In this document: positions 7,116 through 15,671 of the stretch, piece by piece
Position numbering within the stretch: position 1 is the first letter of the stretch
Layout of the letters: each line of letters starts with the position of its first letter
Origin: Mageeibacillus sp. UBA6976
Lineage (GTDB): Bacteria; Bacillota; Clostridia; Saccharofermentanales; Saccharofermentanaceae
Reading direction: 5' to 3'
NCBI GenBank assembly: GCA_002450155.1
Contig: DJYO01000011.1
Location: 1-20,292, forward strand
DNA: 20,292 nt
Notes under the pieces: generated by a model
What the model saw: the letters and a program-made list of their open reading frames with translations, nothing else
What the model was told of the DNA's origin: nothing
Database searches by the model: none
Program-made: the position numbers and the translations under genes

Positions 7116-10100
7116 TTACAGGAAGTATGCTACGCCGCTTTCAAATATCTTCTGATCCTTAATGCCGGGGATATTCTTGGTGAGGTCGATATCGTAACGC
7201 TCTGAATGTCCCATCTTGCCGAATACCCTGCCGTCAGGTGACAGGATGCCCTCGATGGCACAGATCGAACCATTGGGGTTGAACTCTGTGTTATCAGATG
7301 CAGCGCCTGTATAGTCTACGTAGCAGGTAGCGATCTGGCCGTTGGCAGCAAGTTTTGCTACCAGCTCTTCAGATGCTGCAAACTTACCTTCACCGTGAGA
7401 TACGGGGATCTCATATATATCGCCGGGCTTAACGCCTGCAAGCCAGGGGCTGTTGTTGGACATTATCTTTGTAGCAACATACTTATTCTGGTGACGGCCG
7501 ATATTATTAAATGTCAGCGTCGGAGAATCAGATGTCATATCGCGGATCTCGCCATATGGAACAAGACCTAACTTGATAAGTGCCTGGAAGCCGTTGCAGA
7601 TACCCAGCATGAGACCGTCTCTGTTCTGAAGGAGGTCAGATACTGCATCAGACAGACCGGTATTCCTGAAGGAAGCTGTGATGAACTTACCGGAACCCTC
7701 AGGCTCGTCACCGGCAGAGAAACCGCCGGGGATCATGACGATATTTGCACCATTGATCTTAGATGCAAGCTCGGTAAATGACTCGTTGATATCAGTCTGA
7801 TTTCTGTTACGGATAACAAATACCTCAGCTTCAGCTCCTGCTCTTTCGAAGGCTCTTGCCGTATCGATCTCGCAGTTGGTACCCGGGAATACAGGTATTA
7901 CTACCTTAGGCTTAGCACCCTTAAGAACCCCGGGAGCTGCCTTGAATATCTTATCAGTTGTGTATTCCTTGATCTCAAAAGGCATGTCTGCTTCTTTTGC
8001 CTTTGTGGGGAATATCCTCTCAAGCTTGCCTTCGTAAGAAGCAACAGCTTCAGATATATCAAGAGTCTGTCCGTTCCAGCTGAACTTGCCGGAATCGTTT
8101 GTTGTACCTATGAACTTACCGCCTGCCATCTCGACCTTATCAATGGCATTGGAATCGTTAGGGATGGCGATGATGATAGTGCCCATCTTCCTTGAGAAGA
8201 GCTCTTCGAACTTAAGACTGTCAGCAAACTCAAATCCAAGCTCATTACCAAAGCACATTGCAGCGACTCTGGATGCAACACCGCTGGACTTAACGACTGC
8301 GGCATTCTCGACCTGACCTCTTGCCTGAAGCTCCTTAACAGCCTTGAATACTCTGAGCACGTGATCCTTCTTATAGAAGCCGATGCCGTTCCTTGCACAT
8401 GTGAGCATATAGAGCCTCTGGCCTGCCCCCTTAAGTGTTGCGGAGATGATCTTATCTGTGGTCGTCATACCTACAGCAAAGCTTACGAGCGTCGGAGGTA
8501 CATGGATATCGTTAAAGCTTCCGCTCATGGAATCCTTACCGCCAATGGCAGCTGTACCAAAGTCGAGCTGCGCCCTAAATGCACCGAGCAGTGCCTGAAG
8601 CGGCTTGCCCCAAACAGAAGGCTCACCCATTCTCTCAAAATATTCCTGGAAAGTAAGTCTTGCTTTAAGCGGATCAACACCCATAGCGAGGAGCTTAAGG
8701 AGAGATTCAACTACAGCGTGGTAGGAACCTGCAAAAGGACTCCACTCAGTAAAGAAAGGATCGAAACCATATGCCATAACAGAGCAGTCCTTGGTAAAAC
8801 CCTTATCAAGCGGGATCTTGGCAGCCATACCTTCCTCAGGCGAATTCTGCATCTTACCGCCGTAAGGCATAAGGACAGTTGCAGCACCGATGGAAGAGTC
8901 GAATCTCTGGATGAGGCCCTTCCTGGAACAGCCGTCAAGAGAGGATAAAGTACCCTTAAGAGAAGCTGCAAAATCGCCTTCTGTAACTCCGTCTGCCGAC
9001 CTGTCAAGATAGATATCACCGGAAGAAGGTACAACCTCTGCTTCTGTGTACTGGCTTGCACCGTTAGTGTTGATAAATGATCTCGGGATATCAACTATTG
9101 TATTGCCATTCCAGATCATCTTCATGGATGGCTCTTCGGTAACCTCAGCTACAACTGTTGCTTCAAGGTTCTCTTCTTCTGCAGCCTTAAGGAACTTATC
9201 AAGATCCGCAGGATGAACTACAACAGCCATTCTCTCCTGAGACTCGGAGATAGCGATCTCTGTACCATCAAGACCTTCGTACTTCTTGGGTACTGCATCA
9301 AGATTGATCTTAAGTCCGTCTGCAAGCTCGCCTATTGCAACAGATACGCCGCCGGCACCAAAGTCATTACATCTGATTATGAGTCTTGTGACCTCAGGTT
9401 TTCTGAACAGTCTCTGGAGCTTTCTTTCAGTAGGAGCATTACCCTTCTGGACCTCAGATCCGCATGTAATAACGGACTTAGTATCGTGAGCCTTGGATGA
9501 ACCTGTAGCGCCGCCGATACCGTCACGTCCGGTCCTGCCGCCCAGGAGAACAACGATATCTCCTGCAGCAGGTCTTTCTCTTACAATATTGGATGCAGGA
9601 GCTGCGCCTACAACGGCACCGATCTCCATTCTCTTGGCGACATAGCCGGGATGATAGAGTTCATCTACCTGACCTGTTGCAAGACCGATCTGGTTACCAT
9701 ATGAGGAATAACCTGCAGCGGCTGTCCTTACGAGTTTCTTCTGAGAGAGCTTGCCCTTAAGGGTAAGTGATACGGGCACAGTAGGATCTGAAGCTCCGGT
9801 TACACGCATAGCCTGGTATACATAAGATCTTCCGGAGAGCGGGTCTCTTATGGCACCACCCAGGCAGGTTGCAGCACCACCGAAAGGCTCGATCTCTGTA
9901 GGATGGTTATGAGTCTCGTTCTTGAACATGAAGATATAATCCTGAGGCTTTCCATCTACCTCGATGCGGATCTTGATGGAGCATGCATTTATCTCCTCTG
10001 ATTCATCAAGATCATCGAGCTTGCCGTCCTTCTTAAGTTTCTTTGCTGCGAGAGTAGCTATATCCATAAGGCAGACAGGCTTTTGAGAGAGTCTTTCTCC

Positions 10101-10901
10101 ATAGACATCCTCACGTACTGCAAGATAGTCTTCGTATGTTTTCTTGATCTCGGAAGTAAGCTCGTCGTCACCATCGAACTTAACATCTGTAAGCTGAGTC
10201 AGGAAAGTTGTATGACGGCAGTGATCGGACCAATAGGTATCGAGGACCCTGATCTCTGTTACCGTAGGAACTCTTTCCTGTGTCTTGAAAAAATCCTGAA
10301 CGAACTTAATATCCTCGAAGCTCATTGCAAGTCCCATAGATGCGCGAAGGTCAGCCAAAGCCTTGTCATCCATGGTATTAAAGCCATCTATTACAGGAAC
10401 TGTTGTAGGAATATCATAAGTATCCACAAGAGTCTCAGGCTTATCGCTTGATGCTTCTCTGGATTCTACCGGGTTAATAAGATAACCCTTGATCTTGGAC
10501 TTGTCTTCTTCTGTTACATCACCGTAGAAAGCAACTATCCTGGCACACTTGACCAGCGGCCTTTCCTTCTGGGTCAGGAACTGGATGCACTGAGCGGCAG
10601 AATCAGCTCTCTGGTCGAACTGACCGGGAAGCGCTTCAATAATAAGAACATAAGAGCTGTCAGTCAGGTCTATCTGTTCGTCATAAACGTTATCTACAGG
10701 AGGCTCACTGAAGACAATATTCTTTGCCTTCTCATATTCCTCATCTGTTATGCCGGATACATCATAGCGGTTGATAACACGCACATTTGTTATGCCTTGG
10801 CACTCAAGATCATATTTTACATCGTGCAGTATTCCGCCGGCTTCAACATTAAAGCCCTCTTTCTTCTCTGACAGTATCCTTCTGACTGACTGTTCGTTCA
10901 T
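7116..10901 (-). CDS. purL: Phosphoribosylformylglycinamidine synthase, single-chain
   Basis: This ATP-dependent enzyme converts FGAR and glutamine to FGAM, the fourth step of purine synthesis. At 1261 residues it is the large one-chain form that fuses synthetase and glutaminase, as in proteobacteria and many clostridia, rather than the PurS/PurL/PurQ set. Visible motifs include SDHCRHTTF (225-233), ETHNHPTEIEPFGGAATC (329-346), GGRTGRDGIGGATGS (454-468) and GGKDSMSG (787-794). The C-terminal glutamine amidotransferase starts near 998 (VVIPVFPGTNCE); the nucleophile is Cys1102 in GICNGFQ, with His1232 and Glu1234 in GHSER completing the triad. GGGAGG lies before the ATG. The gene is 25 bases after htpG and runs straight into ksgA. 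No other pur gene is in the window. Confidence 0.97.
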   Translation of the reverse strand: MNEQSVRRILSEKKEGFNVEAGGILHDVKYDLECQGITNVRVINRYDVSGITDEEYEKAKNIVFSEPPVDNVYDEQIDLTDSSYVLIIEALPGQFDQRADSAAQCIQFLTQKERPLVKCARIVAFYGDVTEEDKSKIKGYLINPVESREASSDKPETLVDTYDIPTTVPVIDGFNTMDDKALADLRASMGLAMSFEDIKFVQDFFKTQERVPTVTEIRVLDTYWSDHCRHTTFLTQLTDVKFDGDDELTSEIKKTYEDYLAVREDVYGERLSQKPVCLMDIATLAAKKLKKDGKLDDLDESEEINACSIKIRIEVDGKPQDYIFMFKNETHNHPTEIEPFGGAATCLGGAIRDPLSGRSYVYQAMRVTGASDPTVPVSLTLKGKLSQKKLVRTAAAGYSSYGNQIGLATGQVDELYHPGYVAKRMEIGAVVGAAPASNIVRERPAAGDIVVLLGGRTGRDGIGGATGSSKAHDTKSVITCGSEVQKGNAPTERKLQRLFRKPEVTRLIIRCNDFGAGGVSVAIGELADGLKINLDAVPKKYEGLDGTEIAISESQERMAVVVHPADLDKFLKAAEEENLEATVVAEVTEEPSMKMIWNGNTIVDIPRSFINTNGASQYTEAEVVPSSGDIYLDRSADGVTEGDFAASLKGTLSSLDGCSRKGLIQRFDSSIGAATVLMPYGGKMQNSPEEGMAAKIPLDKGFTKDCSVMAYGFDPFFTEWSPFAGSYHAVVESLLKLLAMGVDPLKARLTFQEYFERMGEPSVWGKPLQALLGAFRAQLDFGTAAIGGKDSMSGSFNDIHVPPTLVSFAVGMTTTDKIISATLKGAGQRLYMLTCARNGIGFYKKDHVLRVFKAVKELQARGQVENAAVVKSSGVASRVAAMCFGNELGFEFADSLKFEELFSRKMGTIIIAIPNDSNAIDKVEMAGGKFIGTTNDSGKFSWNGQTLDISEAVASYEGKLERIFPTKAKEADMPFEIKEYTTDKIFKAAPGVLKGAKPKVVIPVFPGTNCEIDTARAFERAGAEAEVFVIRNRNQTDINESFTELASKINGANIVMIPGGFSAGDEPEGSGKFITASFRNTGLSDAVSDLLQNRDGLMLGICNGFQALIKLGLVPYGEIRDMTSDSPTLTFNNIGRHQNKYVATKIMSNNSPWLAGVKPGDIYEIPVSHGEGKFAASEELVAKLAANGQIATCYVDYTGAASDNTEFNPNGSICAIEGILSPDGRVFGKMGHSERYDIDLTKNIPGIKDQKIFESGVAYFL

Positions 10902-10926
10902 TAGTGGTAATCCTCCCGCCTGAATC

Positions 10927-12855
10927 TTATATATTCTCGACGCTCTTAGCGAGCAGTTCTGAATTAAACTTTAGGAAGCGCTCAAGTCCCTCGCTATCCA
11001 AGGTTCCGTGAGCAAGCTTTGCCTGATCATAAACATGCTTTATAAGACGGTCCGTCTTTTCCTTGTCCGTACCAAGAGATTCAAGTGCCTCTATCTTAGT
11101 TACAAGGGGGCTGTCAGTATTTATGACAAGCTCCTCTGTCTCAGGGAACATTTCAGCCATCTCTTCAGGAGACATCTGACTTAAGGCCATCATGCGCTCA
11201 TATTGCTCGCGCATCTCTTTGTTACGGCGGTTAAACTCTGCTTCTCTGATAAAGGCCGGCATCTTATCCTTGCCCATTGCCTTGGCAAATACAGGCATCT
11301 TGTCGTTGCCTAGTGCAGCGCGGAAGATATCCTTGAGCTTATTCTGGGTTTCCTCGTCAGAATCAGTACCTGACAATTCGGAGTCAACTCTCTGGAATCT
11401 GTTATCCGGCTTTTTATACTCATGGAAAGACATGAAGTTATTGTCTATCTCATGGTCCATTACAACAACATCGTACCCGTCTGACCTGCTCATCTCAACA
11501 TAAGCTGCCTGAGCCTTGGGATCAGTTGTATATCTGATATTCTTGTGATCACCGGAGGTAAGTTCCCCGAATGTCTTAAACTCACCTTCTGTAGTCTTGT
11601 AGAGACAGATATCCTCCACCTTTTCGTAGAACTTCTCTTCTTTCATCATGCCGTACTTAACAAATACGGCGATGTCAGACCAGTACTTCTCGAAGTCCTC
11701 ACGCTGCTTCTTAAACAGTTCATTAAGCTTATCTGATACTTTCTTTATTATATGACCTGACAGTTTCTTAACATATTCATCCTGCTGCAGAGCTGACCTT
11801 GATACGTTAAGGGGCAGATCAGAGCAGTCAAGACAGCCCTGAAGGAGGAACAGGAAATCCGGTATTATCTCCTCGATATTATCGGCAACAAAGATCTGAT
11901 GGTTATAGATCTTGATCCTGCCCTCAAGATTCTGATAGACATTATCTGTCTTGGGGAAATATAAGATTCCCTGAAGAGTAAAGGGATAATCCATATTAAG
12001 GTGTATCCAGAACAGAGGATCCCTGCCATCATTAAATACACTGTGATAGAAGGATTTGTACTCATCATCTGTACATTCAGAAGGCTTCTTGATCCAGAGC
12101 GGTGATCTGTTATTAACAGGTACATACTTTACAGGATCCGGTATAAATTCCTCGCCCTTCTCCTCTGCTTCCTTCTTTCTCTTCTCTTCGGCTTCTTCAT
12201 GAAGCTTATCTGACTTAACATCACAGTAGTAGATGTCTGCAGGTGCAAAATAGCAATACTTGCGCAGAGTCATTCTGATCGTTGCAGAATCAAACTGATT
12301 AGTGGCCTCTTCTGAAAGCTTTAAGGTGATAACAGTACCTCTTGTATCCCTGTCTGATCCGGTGATCTCAAAATCCATACCGTCAGCTGAATGCCACCTT
12401 ACGGCTTCTGAACCCGGGATAAAGCTCTTGGTATCAATGGTAACATCGTCAGCTACCATGAATGCAGAATAGAAACCGAGACCGAAATGACCTATGATAC
12501 CTGTCTTGTCTGTTGATTCCTGATTGTACTTGGTTACAAAATCCAGCGCACCGGAGAAAGCGATCTGATTAATATACTTCTCGACCTCTTCCTCGGTCAT
12601 GCCGATACCGTTGTCTTCAAAACTGATAGTCTTGGAATCGTCATCATATGTGATCTTAATGGAATAGTCACCGTTTGGATCAGCTCCCTCTTCTGCCTTG
12701 CCCATCTCGGCAAGCCTTTTGTGCTTTGAGATAGCATCCGCGCAGTTTGAGACCAGCTCTCTAATGAAGATATCCTTATCCTCATAAAGCCATTGTCTGA
12801 TGACCGGGAAAATATTCTCAGTGGTAACCGAGACCTTTCCACTCTTTTTATCCAT
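10927..12855 (-). CDS. htpG: Molecular chaperone HtpG (Hsp90 family)
   Basis: This is a cytosolic, ATP-dependent dimeric chaperone. In its 642 residues the GHKL ATPase domain shows IRELVSNCADAI (31-42, catalytic Glu33 and Mg-binding Asn37), DNGIGM (81-86) and GHFGLGFYSAFMV (122-134). A charged Lys/Glu linker lies at about 214-240, followed by the middle domain (LWIKKP, LPLNVSRSALQQ) and the C-terminal dimerisation region. The nucleotide motifs deviate slightly from the commonest IRELISNASDA and GQFGVGF forms. The start ATG overlaps the aminotransferase end by 8 bases, with GAGGAG upstream. No CIRCE or CtsR-like heat-shock operator was found before the operon. Confidence 0.96.
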   Translation of the reverse strand: MDKKSGKVSVTTENIFPVIRQWLYEDKDIFIRELVSNCADAISKHKRLAEMGKAEEGADPNGDYSIKITYDDDSKTISFEDNGIGMTEEEVEKYINQIAFSGALDFVTKYNQESTDKTGIIGHFGLGFYSAFMVADDVTIDTKSFIPGSEAVRWHSADGMDFEITGSDRDTRGTVITLKLSEEATNQFDSATIRMTLRKYCYFAPADIYYCDVKSDKLHEEAEEKRKKEAEEKGEEFIPDPVKYVPVNNRSPLWIKKPSECTDDEYKSFYHSVFNDGRDPLFWIHLNMDYPFTLQGILYFPKTDNVYQNLEGRIKIYNHQIFVADNIEEIIPDFLFLLQGCLDCSDLPLNVSRSALQQDEYVKKLSGHIIKKVSDKLNELFKKQREDFEKYWSDIAVFVKYGMMKEEKFYEKVEDICLYKTTEGEFKTFGELTSGDHKNIRYTTDPKAQAAYVEMSRSDGYDVVVMDHEIDNNFMSFHEYKKPDNRFQRVDSELSGTDSDEETQNKLKDIFRAALGNDKMPVFAKAMGKDKMPAFIREAEFNRRNKEMREQYERMMALSQMSPEEMAEMFPETEELVINTDSPLVTKIEALESLGTDKEKTDRLIKHVYDQAKLAHGTLDSEGLERFLKFNSELLAKSVENI

Positions 12856-13714
12856 TTATATCATCTCCTCTTTCATTAATATACTCTTTTGTATAATTCG
12901 CATATTCAGCTGCAATTGACTTTATTACCGGATCTGATGCAGAGTTCAGCTCATAGTCATCAATATACCTTATAGGAAGGATATCGAAAGGCGTGCTGCT
13001 TACGAACATGGCGCAGTCAGAAGAATCCTTGATCTCATCCAAGGTAAACATCCCATATTTAAGCCCGAGGCCTGATCTCTCAAGAGCGGTGATTACTCTT
13101 CTTCTGGTAATGCCTATAAGGATCTTGGAGTCAGGGGCAGAATATACATTGCCGCCACGAACTACAAACAGATTAGACATAGAGCCTTCGTAAAGCTTAT
13201 CTGAGCTGTCAGATAATATCAGCTCAAATGGCAGTCCGTGACTGTTGGACTGGCTGAATTTCTGATTAACGGCAGTCTTATAGTCGCCTCTGAATATCTT
13301 AAGATTAGGGGTCTTGCGCTCCCAGTTAAATATGGAGGTATTTACGCCCTGACTGAAATCCTCACTTGACGGGATCTTAACGTCAACGGAATGTATCAGG
13401 AGATCCGTTTTGGTAAGAACAATACGGATATTACCGGAACTGATCTTACATTCACGGATATACCTGTAGCCTTCTGAGACTATAAAACCCGTATCTATTG
13501 GGAAATCCTCAAGTCCTTTGACAGAACTCGTTAGCCTTGCCATATGGTCTTCAACAAATAATAGACAGCCCTTGAGGACCCTCACCGTCTCATAATAGAT
13601 CTGAGATTCATTAGGCTTCATCAAATCCGCTGCAACAGAAGATCCAAAACTGTATAAAGTACCATTGTAATAAAAACTATCGCCAAGAGGATGTTCCATC
13701 AGCGGATAAGCCAT
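12848..13714 (-). CDS. Class IV PLP-dependent aminotransferase (BCAT / D-AAT / ADC lyase superfamily)
   Basis: The 288 residues match fold type IV PLP enzymes: YETVRVLKGCLLFVEDHMAR (41-60, Arg60 near the cofactor phosphate), the PLP Lys146 in RGDYKTAVN, YEGSMSNLFVVRGG (175-188, Glu176), and ILIGITRRRVI (198-208). This superfamily includes branched-chain and D-amino-acid aminotransferases and aminodeoxychorismate lyase; the EGSMSNLF motif does not decide between them. It is the first gene of the long minus-strand operon, with GGGAG 9 bases before its ATG, and htpG overlaps its stop by 8 bases. No pab or ilv genes are nearby to suggest the substrate. Confidence 0.85.
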   Translation of the reverse strand: MAYPLMEHPLGDSFYYNGTLYSFGSSVAADLMKPNESQIYYETVRVLKGCLLFVEDHMARLTSSVKGLEDFPIDTGFIVSEGYRYIRECKISSGNIRIVLTKTDLLIHSVDVKIPSSEDFSQGVNTSIFNWERKTPNLKIFRGDYKTAVNQKFSQSNSHGLPFELILSDSSDKLYEGSMSNLFVVRGGNVYSAPDSKILIGITRRRVITALERSGLGLKYGMFTLDEIKDSSDCAMFVSSTPFDILPIRYIDDYELNSASDPVIKSIAAEYANYTKEYINERGDDING

Positions 13715-13750
13715 AAATCAAAACTCCCAAAAATGAACTCTCGGATTACT

Positions 13751-13787
13751 CCACATAAATAATAACCTTTATGCGGAATATTTACAA
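13751..13787 (-). promoter_or_regulatory. Promoter of the aminotransferase-htpG-purL operon with overlapping inverted repeat
   Basis: On the minus strand TTGTAA (complement of 13782-13787) and TATTAT (complement of 13759-13764) are separated by exactly 17 bases, with about 38 bases of leader before the ATG at 13714. An inverted repeat, CCACATAAA at 13751-13759 and TTTATGCGG at 13768-13776 (8 of 9 paired, 8-base spacer), covers the -10 box and may be an operator. Confidence 0.55.
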
Positions 13788-13870
13788 AAGCACTATATCA
13801 AAAACATGCACAAAAATTGTTCATATTTTATTACTTGTTTTTATTAGTAGCCGACTCTAAAATATTGTAG

Positions 13871-13899
13871 TTGACGCGGCGCGGCCGCAGTTGTATTAT
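13871..13899 (+). promoter_or_regulatory. argG promoter
   Basis: TTGACG at 13871-13876 and TATTAT at 13894-13899 are separated by exactly 17 bases, a strong sigma-A-type promoter. The start of transcription is expected near 13906, giving a leader of about 46 bases. The spacer holds an unusually G+C-rich block containing the palindrome GCGGCCGC (13881-13888) in otherwise A+T-rich intergenic DNA. Confidence 0.75.
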
Positions 13900-13900
13900 A

Positions 13901-13935
13901 TGCAAAGTTTATACAGAATCTTGCATAAATATTCA
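13901..13935 (+). promoter_or_regulatory. ARG box(es), predicted arginine repressor operator of argG
   Basis: TGCATAAATATTCA at 13922-13935 matches the ArgR half-palindrome consensus TGAATWWWWATTCA at 13 of 14 positions. A much weaker candidate begins 21 bases upstream at 13901 (TGCAAAGTTTATAC), the spacing used by paired ARG boxes in E. coli. The site sits between the predicted transcription start and the ribosome site, where a bound arginine-loaded repressor would block argG transcription. Confidence 0.6.
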
Positions 13936-13952
13936 CAATTTGGAGGTGCCTT

Positions 13953-15167
13953 ATGGCAAAAGAAAAGTTTTTATTAGCATACTCAGGCGGACTTGATACT
14001 TCTATCATCATCCCCTGGCTTCTTGAGCACTATGACTGTGAGGTCGTTGCATACTGTGGTGAAGTCGGCGTAGGCGTAGATAACGACTACCTGGAGAAGA
14101 AGGCACTTAAGTGTGGTGCTATTAAGTGCATCGTCGAAAATATCGAAGATGAATTCGTATCTGATTACGTATACCCTACACTCAAGGCTAATGCAGTTTA
14201 CGAGGGTAAATACCTCCTCGGCACTTCAATGGCACGTCCTGTAATCGCTAAGCACTTTGTAGAAGCTGCTCATGCAAACGGCTGCACAACCATTGTTCAC
14301 GGCTGCACCGGTAAGGGTAATGACCAGGTAAGATTCGAGCTCTCCATTAAGGCTCTTGATCCTGAGATGAAGATCTTAGCTCCCTGGAGGATCTGGGATA
14401 TTAAATCACGTGACGAAGAGATCGACTATGCTGCAGCTCACGGCATCGAAGTTCCTGTTACCAAGGAGAACAACTATTCCAAGGACGAGAACCTCTGGCA
14501 CCTCTCTCATGAGGGTATGGATCTTGAGGATCCTGCAAACGAGCCGGATCTTGATAAGATCTTAGAGCTCATGGTATCACCTGAGAAGGCACCTGATACT
14601 CCTACTTATGTTACATTCAAGTTTGAGAAGGGTATCCCGGTTGAAGTTGACGGCCAGAAGCTCTCCCCTGCTGAGCTCCTTAAGTACTGCAACAAGGTTG
14701 CAGGCGCTAACGGCGTAGGTATCGCTGATATCGTTGAGAACCGTCTCGTAGGCATGAAGAGCCGCGGCGTTTATGAGACTCCCGGCGGAACACTGCTCTT
14801 TGCTGCACACAGAGAGCTTGAGCTCCTCACAGTAGAGCGTGATACTCTCCACTACAAGGATCTCGTAGCACAGAAGTTTGCTGAGCTCGTTTACTACGGA
14901 CAGTGGTTCCACCCTTTAAGAGAAGCTCTCTCCGCATTCGTAGACGACACTCAGAAGACAGTTACAGGTGAAGTTAAGATGAAGCTCTACAAGGGCAACT
15001 GCACACCTGCAGGTACAAAGTCTCCTTACTCCCTCTACGATCCTGAGATCGCTACATTCGAAGCTGACGATGTATACAACCAGGCTGATGCCGGCGGATT
15101 CATCAACTGCTTCGGACTCCCTATGAAAGTCAATGCCGCAATGAAGAAGAAGAACGGACTTCTTTGA
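13953..15167 (+). CDS. argG: Argininosuccinate synthase
   Basis: ArgG joins citrulline and aspartate with ATP to form argininosuccinate, the next-to-last step of arginine synthesis. The 404 residues show the ATP loop AYSGGLDTS (9-17), YLLGTSMARP (87-96, substrate binding) and HGCTGKGNDQVRFE (116-129), all in the expected order and at the usual family length. The strand after the P-loop reads VVAYCGEVGVG where many relatives have Ala/Asp-containing versions. GGAGG lies 6 bases before the ATG. The gene has its own promoter and ARG box upstream and a strong terminator directly downstream; argH follows after two GNAT genes. Confidence 0.96.
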   Translation: MAKEKFLLAYSGGLDTSIIIPWLLEHYDCEVVAYCGEVGVGVDNDYLEKKALKCGAIKCIVENIEDEFVSDYVYPTLKANAVYEGKYLLGTSMARPVIAKHFVEAAHANGCTTIVHGCTGKGNDQVRFELSIKALDPEMKILAPWRIWDIKSRDEEIDYAAAHGIEVPVTKENNYSKDENLWHLSHEGMDLEDPANEPDLDKILELMVSPEKAPDTPTYVTFKFEKGIPVEVDGQKLSPAELLKYCNKVAGANGVGIADIVENRLVGMKSRGVYETPGGTLLFAAHRELELLTVERDTLHYKDLVAQKFAELVYYGQWFHPLREALSAFVDDTQKTVTGEVKMKLYKGNCTPAGTKSPYSLYDPEIATFEADDVYNQADAGGFINCFGLPMKVNAAMKKKNGLL

Positions 15168-15194
15168 TCATAAAGCAATTAACTAAGCTTATCT

Positions 15195-15228
15195 GCGGCC
15201 GCCTCTATACGGGACGGCCGCTTTTTTT
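15195..15228 (+). terminator. Intrinsic terminator after argG
   Basis: Stem GCGGCCG (15195-15201) pairs perfectly with CGGCCGC (15215-15221) around a 13-base loop and is followed by seven T residues (15222-15228). It begins 27 bases after the argG stop. The AGGAGG of the next gene starts at 15231, leaving no room for a promoter between them. Confidence 0.9.
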
Positions 15229-15244
15229 CAAGGAGGATATGATA

Positions 15245-15667
15245 ATGGATAACAAAGAAGTATTCACTTATTCCATAACACCTGATGAATACATGATGTT
15301 CCGTAAAGCCGTCGGCTGGGCAGAATTTCCCCTGGAGCAAGCTACAGAAGGGCTTAAGAACTCTTATATCTGCGTTATCCGTAGAGATGAAAAACCCATA
15401 GCACTTGGCCGTATAGTTACTGACCATGGTTATGTAGTATATATAGCTGATGTCATTGTCCTTCCTGAATACCAGGGTCAGGGCTACGGTAGGAAGATAA
15501 TGGAGAAACTCATGGAGACGATAAATTCATGGCTAAAGCCCGGATATAAGATGATGGTCACTCTGGTATCGGCGCTGGGCAAGGATGAATTCTACAAGAA
15601 ATTCGGTTTTGAGAGCCGTCCCAATGAGAGATTCGGACCCGGAATGTGTCAATGGATAGGGTTATAA
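15245..15667 (+). CDS. GNAT family N-acetyltransferase
   Basis: The chosen start at 15245 is 8 bases after AGGAGG (15231-15236) and gives 140 residues; the in-frame ATG at 15239 is only 2 bases from the SD. The acetyl-CoA-binding motif A is IVLPEYQGQGYGRKIMEKLM (71-90), with the P-loop QGQGYG at 77-82. Motif B ends in FYKKFGFESRPNERFGPGM (116-134), a pattern shared with a common family of small Firmicutes acetyltransferases. The substrate is unknown. It lies between argG and argH on the same strand, 4 bases before a second GNAT gene, but it does not resemble the known N-acetylglutamate synthase ArgA closely enough to assign an arginine-pathway step. Confidence 0.85.
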   Translation: MDNKEVFTYSITPDEYMMFRKAVGWAEFPLEQATEGLKNSYICVIRRDEKPIALGRIVTDHGYVVYIADVIVLPEYQGQGYGRKIMEKLMETINSWLKPGYKMMVTLVSALGKDEFYKKFGFESRPNERFGPGMCQWIGL

Positions 15668-15671
15668 ACTT

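Noticed and set aside
8361..8948. Plus-strand open frame of 195 codons inside purL
   Set aside because: It lies antisense to a fully conserved purL region, has no family resemblance and no convincing ribosome site.
13881..13888. GCGGCCGC in the argG promoter spacer, also found in the argG terminator stem
   Set aside because: An 8-base palindrome shared twice is too short to call a regulatory element, and the promoter copy is not transcribed from that promoter.
15164..15244. Upstream in-frame extension of the first GNAT gene (TTG at 15164, ATG at 15239)
   Set aside because: It would run through the argG terminator hairpin, and the ATG at 15239 is too close to AGGAGG.
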